DNA of 36,456 nucleotides from the NCBI GenBank assembly GCA_937922005.1, contig CAKZWV010000017.1, positions 1-36,456 on the forward strand, given 5' to 3'. Of the stretch, positions 33,921 through 36,456 are shown one piece after another. The notes below the pieces were generated by a model. The model worked only from the letters and a program-made list of their open reading frames with translations, made no database searches and had not been told where the DNA came from. A program made the position numbers and the translations under genes. Each line of letters starts with the position of its first letter. Position 1 is the first letter of the stretch. Source of the stretch: an uncultured Clostridia bacterium (lineage in GTDB: Bacteria > Bacillota > Clostridia > Saccharofermentanales > DTU023).

Positions 33921-35267
33921 CTAAATTAGCAAGGCTGCAAGACTGGGGTCTGTTAAGAGATCCTTACGTCTTGCCCGCTTAATGAAGAGCGGAGGGCCAA
34001 AAAACTCATCTCGACTGAGCCCTACGGCTCGTCTTACCATCTGGCTCATCTCGTAGTCTTTGCGGGCGAGCTCTTGGACCTGCGGATCGCTGGCGTCCAG
34101 GAAACGCCCGGCAGAGCCTACGATGATGGGCTTTTTTGGACTCCCGAGCCCCTTCATCCGGTGGAGCATCTGGCGGCCCTCTTTGGTGGCACCAAGCAGG
34201 CGCAGATAGGGGGCAGGAGCAGGGATTTTAGCCTTTTCTAAGCTTGGTTCTGCCAACAGTCCTAAGGCCAAGCGAAGTAGAGTTCGGCGGACCCTGGTCT
34301 GGGGAAGACTTTTGCTAGCCAGGGTTCCGACAAGGTCGGATAAGCTTGAAAAGTCAGAGATCTTGGCCCGAGCCAACCTTGCTAGGACGGGATCTTTTAA
34401 AAGTTCAGGTGACAGGTTTTGGGCCTTCATTTCCAAAGTAGGAAATAAAAAGGGGCCTAGGGCATCCAAGCTGGCCAGCTGTTTTTGCTGGGCCAAGGCA
34501 TAGCACAAAATGGCAAAGGCCTCCACAGGGTAGCCAGGTGCCAGGCGGGGGATCAGGGAGGCAAAATCCAAGGGAGGGATTCCCGGCCGAGCAAAATGAG
34601 CACAGAGTTTGCGAATTTGCGAAGCAGAGGGGAGCAGCTCCGTTTCCTCCAGCTGGATCCCTGCCCCTTCTTCATGCCCCTGGCGGGGAAGGAGGAGTAT
34701 TTGTGGCAGTTTGGATGGGATGGATGCTTTTTCAAGGCGCTTTCTTGCCAAATAATATTCTAGAGCCAAGATGTTATTGGGCTCTTGCAAGATGGTGGAG
34801 GGGGCCGCAGACCCATAGAGACGGTCATAGGCCGCCAAGCGGGCAGCTAAGAAGTAGCCGTGGTCAGTTAAGGCCTCCTGCAGATAGGTCTCGTAGCGGT
34901 CTCCCTCGTCCACAAGCTTGGTGCTGAGCCTGTCAAAAAAGGTTGAATCTGGATTTTCTGCAGAAAAAGCCACGTAATCGAAAGAACCTAGACTCACTAC
35001 GCTTGCCCAAAAGTTCTGAGCAAAGTCTGGAGCAGCTGCCAGGGTAGCCTGGTTCGGAAGACCCAAGACGAGGTCAGCCCCTGAGACTAGGGCCTGGGCT
35101 GCCCGGGCCTTGGGGGCCAGGAGGGCCAGATCTCCCCGCTGGGTGAAATATTGGGTCATGAAGACCCCAATCCTAGTCTTGCCCCCAAGCAACTTTCGAA
35201 TTTCTTGCAGTTGCCAGGCATGACCAGGACTAAAGGGGTTGTATTCTGCTAGAATTGCTACGTCCAA
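33921..35267 (-). CDS. tmcAL: TmcAL/YlbM-family tRNA(Met) cytidine acetate ligase-like protein with altered HxGH motif
   Basis: The family makes N4-acetylcytidine at the wobble base of elongator tRNA-Met from acetate and ATP. Recognisable parts are ILAEYNPFSPGHAWQLQEI, FTQRGDLALLAPKARAAQAL, GADLVLGLP, EPNNILALEYYL, LPSASQIRKL and the C-terminal APYLRLLGATKEGRQML. The nucleotidyltransferase motif, normally HNGH, reads SPGH, so the first His is Ser. The chosen start is TTG 35267, with AAGGCGG five bases upstream, which places EYNPF at the usual distance. The frame is open back to a GTG at 35342, which would add 25 basic residues. The 3' end is convergent with tyrS. Confidence 0.82.
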   Translation of the reverse strand: MDVAILAEYNPFSPGHAWQLQEIRKLLGGKTRIGVFMTQYFTQRGDLALLAPKARAAQALVSGADLVLGLPNQATLAAAPDFAQNFWASVVSLGSFDYVAFSAENPDSTFFDRLSTKLVDEGDRYETYLQEALTDHGYFLAARLAAYDRLYGSAAPSTILQEPNNILALEYYLARKRLEKASIPSKLPQILLLPRQGHEEGAGIQLEETELLPSASQIRKLCAHFARPGIPPLDFASLIPRLAPGYPVEAFAILCYALAQQKQLASLDALGPFLFPTLEMKAQNLSPELLKDPVLARLARAKISDFSSLSDLVGTLASKSLPQTRVRRTLLRLALGLLAEPSLEKAKIPAPAPYLRLLGATKEGRQMLHRMKGLGSPKKPIIVGSAGRFLDASDPQVQELARKDYEMSQMVRRAVGLSRDEFFGPPLFIKRARRKDLLTDPSLAALLI

Positions 35268-35425
35268 GGAGACCGCCTTTCTGATCCAGGATGGTTGACG
35301 CCTCCTGGAAGTTCGATCCAGGTAGGCTGCGCAAGCTCGCACCTTCTGGAAGACTCATCCATATGTGCGCATGCCCCCCGGACTTAGGGTATTTTATGTC
35401 CATTTATCATATCAAGGAGTTTCTT

Positions 35426-36456
35426 ATGCCACAAGAGCCAGACCTTCGACATCCATCTATAAGGCCATCTGAGCCTCAAATCGATGAGCCTCAAGTCTAT
35501 ATGCCTCCATTCTCTGAGCCTCCATTCTCTGTATCTCCATCCTCTGAGCCTCAAATCTATGAGTCAAAAGCCGAAGAAAAACCCATCCTGGTTGAACTCC
35601 AGGGGACCAAGGGAGATTGGAAGACCAGGAGCTGGGGGCGGCGGAAAGAGGGCTGGCAGGAAGCCTTTGCCCAGGGGCCAGGTATCCCGAGGAAAATATC
35701 TTGGTTGAAGCCCATCTTTGTGGTCCTCCTGCTTTTTTCCATTGGGGGCGGGGGACTTTGGCTCTGGACCCGCTATCAGGCTGCCAACAGCTACCATTCT
35801 CCCTTTGTTTTGAACCCAAGCTTGGACCCCGTCAACAAAGCCTTGCGACCCCAGGCCAAGGAAGAAGAAGTCGCCGACCAGTACCGTCGACTCAATCAGG
35901 AGTTGGGGCCCGTGGAAAGAGGGCTGCGGGAGTATTTTTTCAAGGCAATTCCAGGAGGCAAGACTTTTCTTGTCACCTTTGTCGAAGCAAAGAAGATAAA
36001 TAATCCCGACCGAATTGGCCAGGATCCTAGATTGGCTTACGATTTGAACCAGGCTGAAACTTTTCAGGCCAAAGACCAGATCGCTTATTTGCGTTTTTGC
36101 ATTAGCAAGGGCGATGCCAAGGGGGCCCGGGCTTGGTACGATGATTTTTCGGCGGCCTTTATTAACGAGGACGGGAGTATTCGTAAGGCCCTTGACGCCT
36201 ATGGTCAGGCCACCCAGCCAAGCGATGATAGATCTTGGCCCCTGGCCCTGGACCTGATGGGGGCCTTGGCCGAGGCCGACGCCGTTTTTTCAGACCCCTT
36301 CTATGGGAAGGAACTCCAGCGCTGGGCCGAGATTTGGCGGCCCTGTTTTGCCGCCGATACCCTCCCGATGACCGGTCAGATCCAAGCGGGCCGGATTTCC
36401 CATCCCCTGACCTCCTCTGAACCCCAACCGAGCCCCCTGCAAATGATCCCGGTCAG
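35426..36456 (+). CDS. Membrane-anchored extracytoplasmic protein of unknown function (3' end outside the window)
   Basis: An uninterrupted frame starts at ATG 35426, with AAGGAG six bases upstream, and runs to the window edge without a stop (about 343 codons so far). Residues 1-90 are polar and basic: six pentapeptide repeats at 16-45, then a Trp/Lys/Arg-rich stretch. A membrane helix follows (about 95-115, IFVVLLLFSIGGGGLWLW), and then an extracellular domain. This orientation, basic flank inside, suggests an N-in type II protein. The outer part (DQIAYLRFCISKGDAKGARAWYDDF, split by DGSIRKALDAY, then PLALDLMGALAEADAVF and FYGKELQRWAEIW) has the helix-pair pattern of (alpha/alpha)6 glycosidases such as GH8, but no catalytic residue is secure. 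Function unknown. Confidence 0.72.
   Translation, partial: MPQEPDLRHPSIRPSEPQIDEPQVYMPPFSEPPFSVSPSSEPQIYESKAEEKPILVELQGTKGDWKTRSWGRRKEGWQEAFAQGPGIPRKISWLKPIFVVLLLFSIGGGGLWLWTRYQAANSYHSPFVLNPSLDPVNKALRPQAKEEEVADQYRRLNQELGPVERGLREYFFKAIPGGKTFLVTFVEAKKINNPDRIGQDPRLAYDLNQAETFQAKDQIAYLRFCISKGDAKGARAWYDDFSAAFINEDGSIRKALDAYGQATQPSDDRSWPLALDLMGALAEADAVFSDPFYGKELQRWAEIWRPCFAADTLPMTGQIQAGRISHPLTSSEPQPSPLQMIPV
35471..35560 (+). repeat. Six 15-base tandem repeats encoding pentapeptides
   Basis: Units of exactly 15 bases start at 35471, 35486, 35501, 35516, 35531 and 35546. They encode EPQID, EPQVY, MPPFS, EPPFS, VSPSS and EPQIY, of general form (E)Px[IFV]x. They sit in the cytoplasmic N-terminal tail of the membrane-anchored protein and may vary in number between strains. 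Confidence 0.88.

Noticed and set aside
35457..35819. Antisense open frame with repeated QRMEAQRMEA-like peptide
   Set aside because: The repeats are the reverse complement of the 15-base repeats in the plus-strand gene, which has a proper start, ribosome-binding site and membrane segment.

Overview
The window is a chromosomal segment of a Gram-positive bacterium of the phylum Bacillota, most likely a clostridial lineage. The evidence is a C-family replicative polymerase of the PolC type, the PrpC/PrkC (PASTA kinase) pair, and the canonical Bacillota gene strings rpsB-tsf-pyrH-frr-uppS-cdsA-dxr-rseP-ispG-polC and priA-def-fmt-rsmB-rlmN-prpC-prkC-rpe. A beta-helix protein of a type I know from clostridial genomes points the same way. 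Base composition looks moderately GC-rich by eye, and GTG and TTG starts are common. I cannot name the genus.

Layout. Positions 1-588 hold the interrupted end of an AlbA_2/AAA_4-type gene. Two minus-strand genes follow (RluF-like pseudouridine synthase, OmpR-type response regulator), then two plus-strand genes (RluA-family pseudouridine synthase, beta-helix protein). A bidirectional terminator closes this part. Positions 4802-7077 hold pyrH, tsf and rpsB on the minus strand. Positions 7387-19095 form one long plus-strand run: frr, uppS, cdsA, dxr, rseP, ispG, polC. Positions 19181-30139 continue with priA, def, fmt, rsmB, rlmN, prpC and prkC. Then come an orphan substrate-binding lipoprotein, rpe and tyrS, a minus-strand tmcAL-type gene, and the start of a membrane-anchored protein of unknown function that runs off the right edge with no stop.

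How the genes fit together. The main runs supply translation (S2, EF-Ts, RRF, formyltransferase, deformylase, rRNA and tRNA modification, TyrRS), isoprenoid and lipid precursors for the envelope (UppS, CdsA, Dxr, IspG), regulated proteolysis (RseP), replication and restart (PolC, PriA), and cell-wall signalling (PrpC/PrkC).

What is unusual. No mobile element, phage or CRISPR array is visible, and no obvious new multi-gene system. The interesting signals are: (1) the rpsB-tsf-pyrH block is inverted relative to frr, creating a divergent promoter region with a structured rpsB leader; (2) several proteins have lost canonical active-site residues (response regulator Asp to Glu, PolC PHP histidines, PrkC HRD to HLD, TmcAL HxGH to SxGH); (3) many core enzymes carry long low-complexity insertions; (4) rsgA is missing between prkC and rpe and a lipoprotein gene sits there instead; (5) a branched RNA structure ending in a U-tract lies upstream of rpe.
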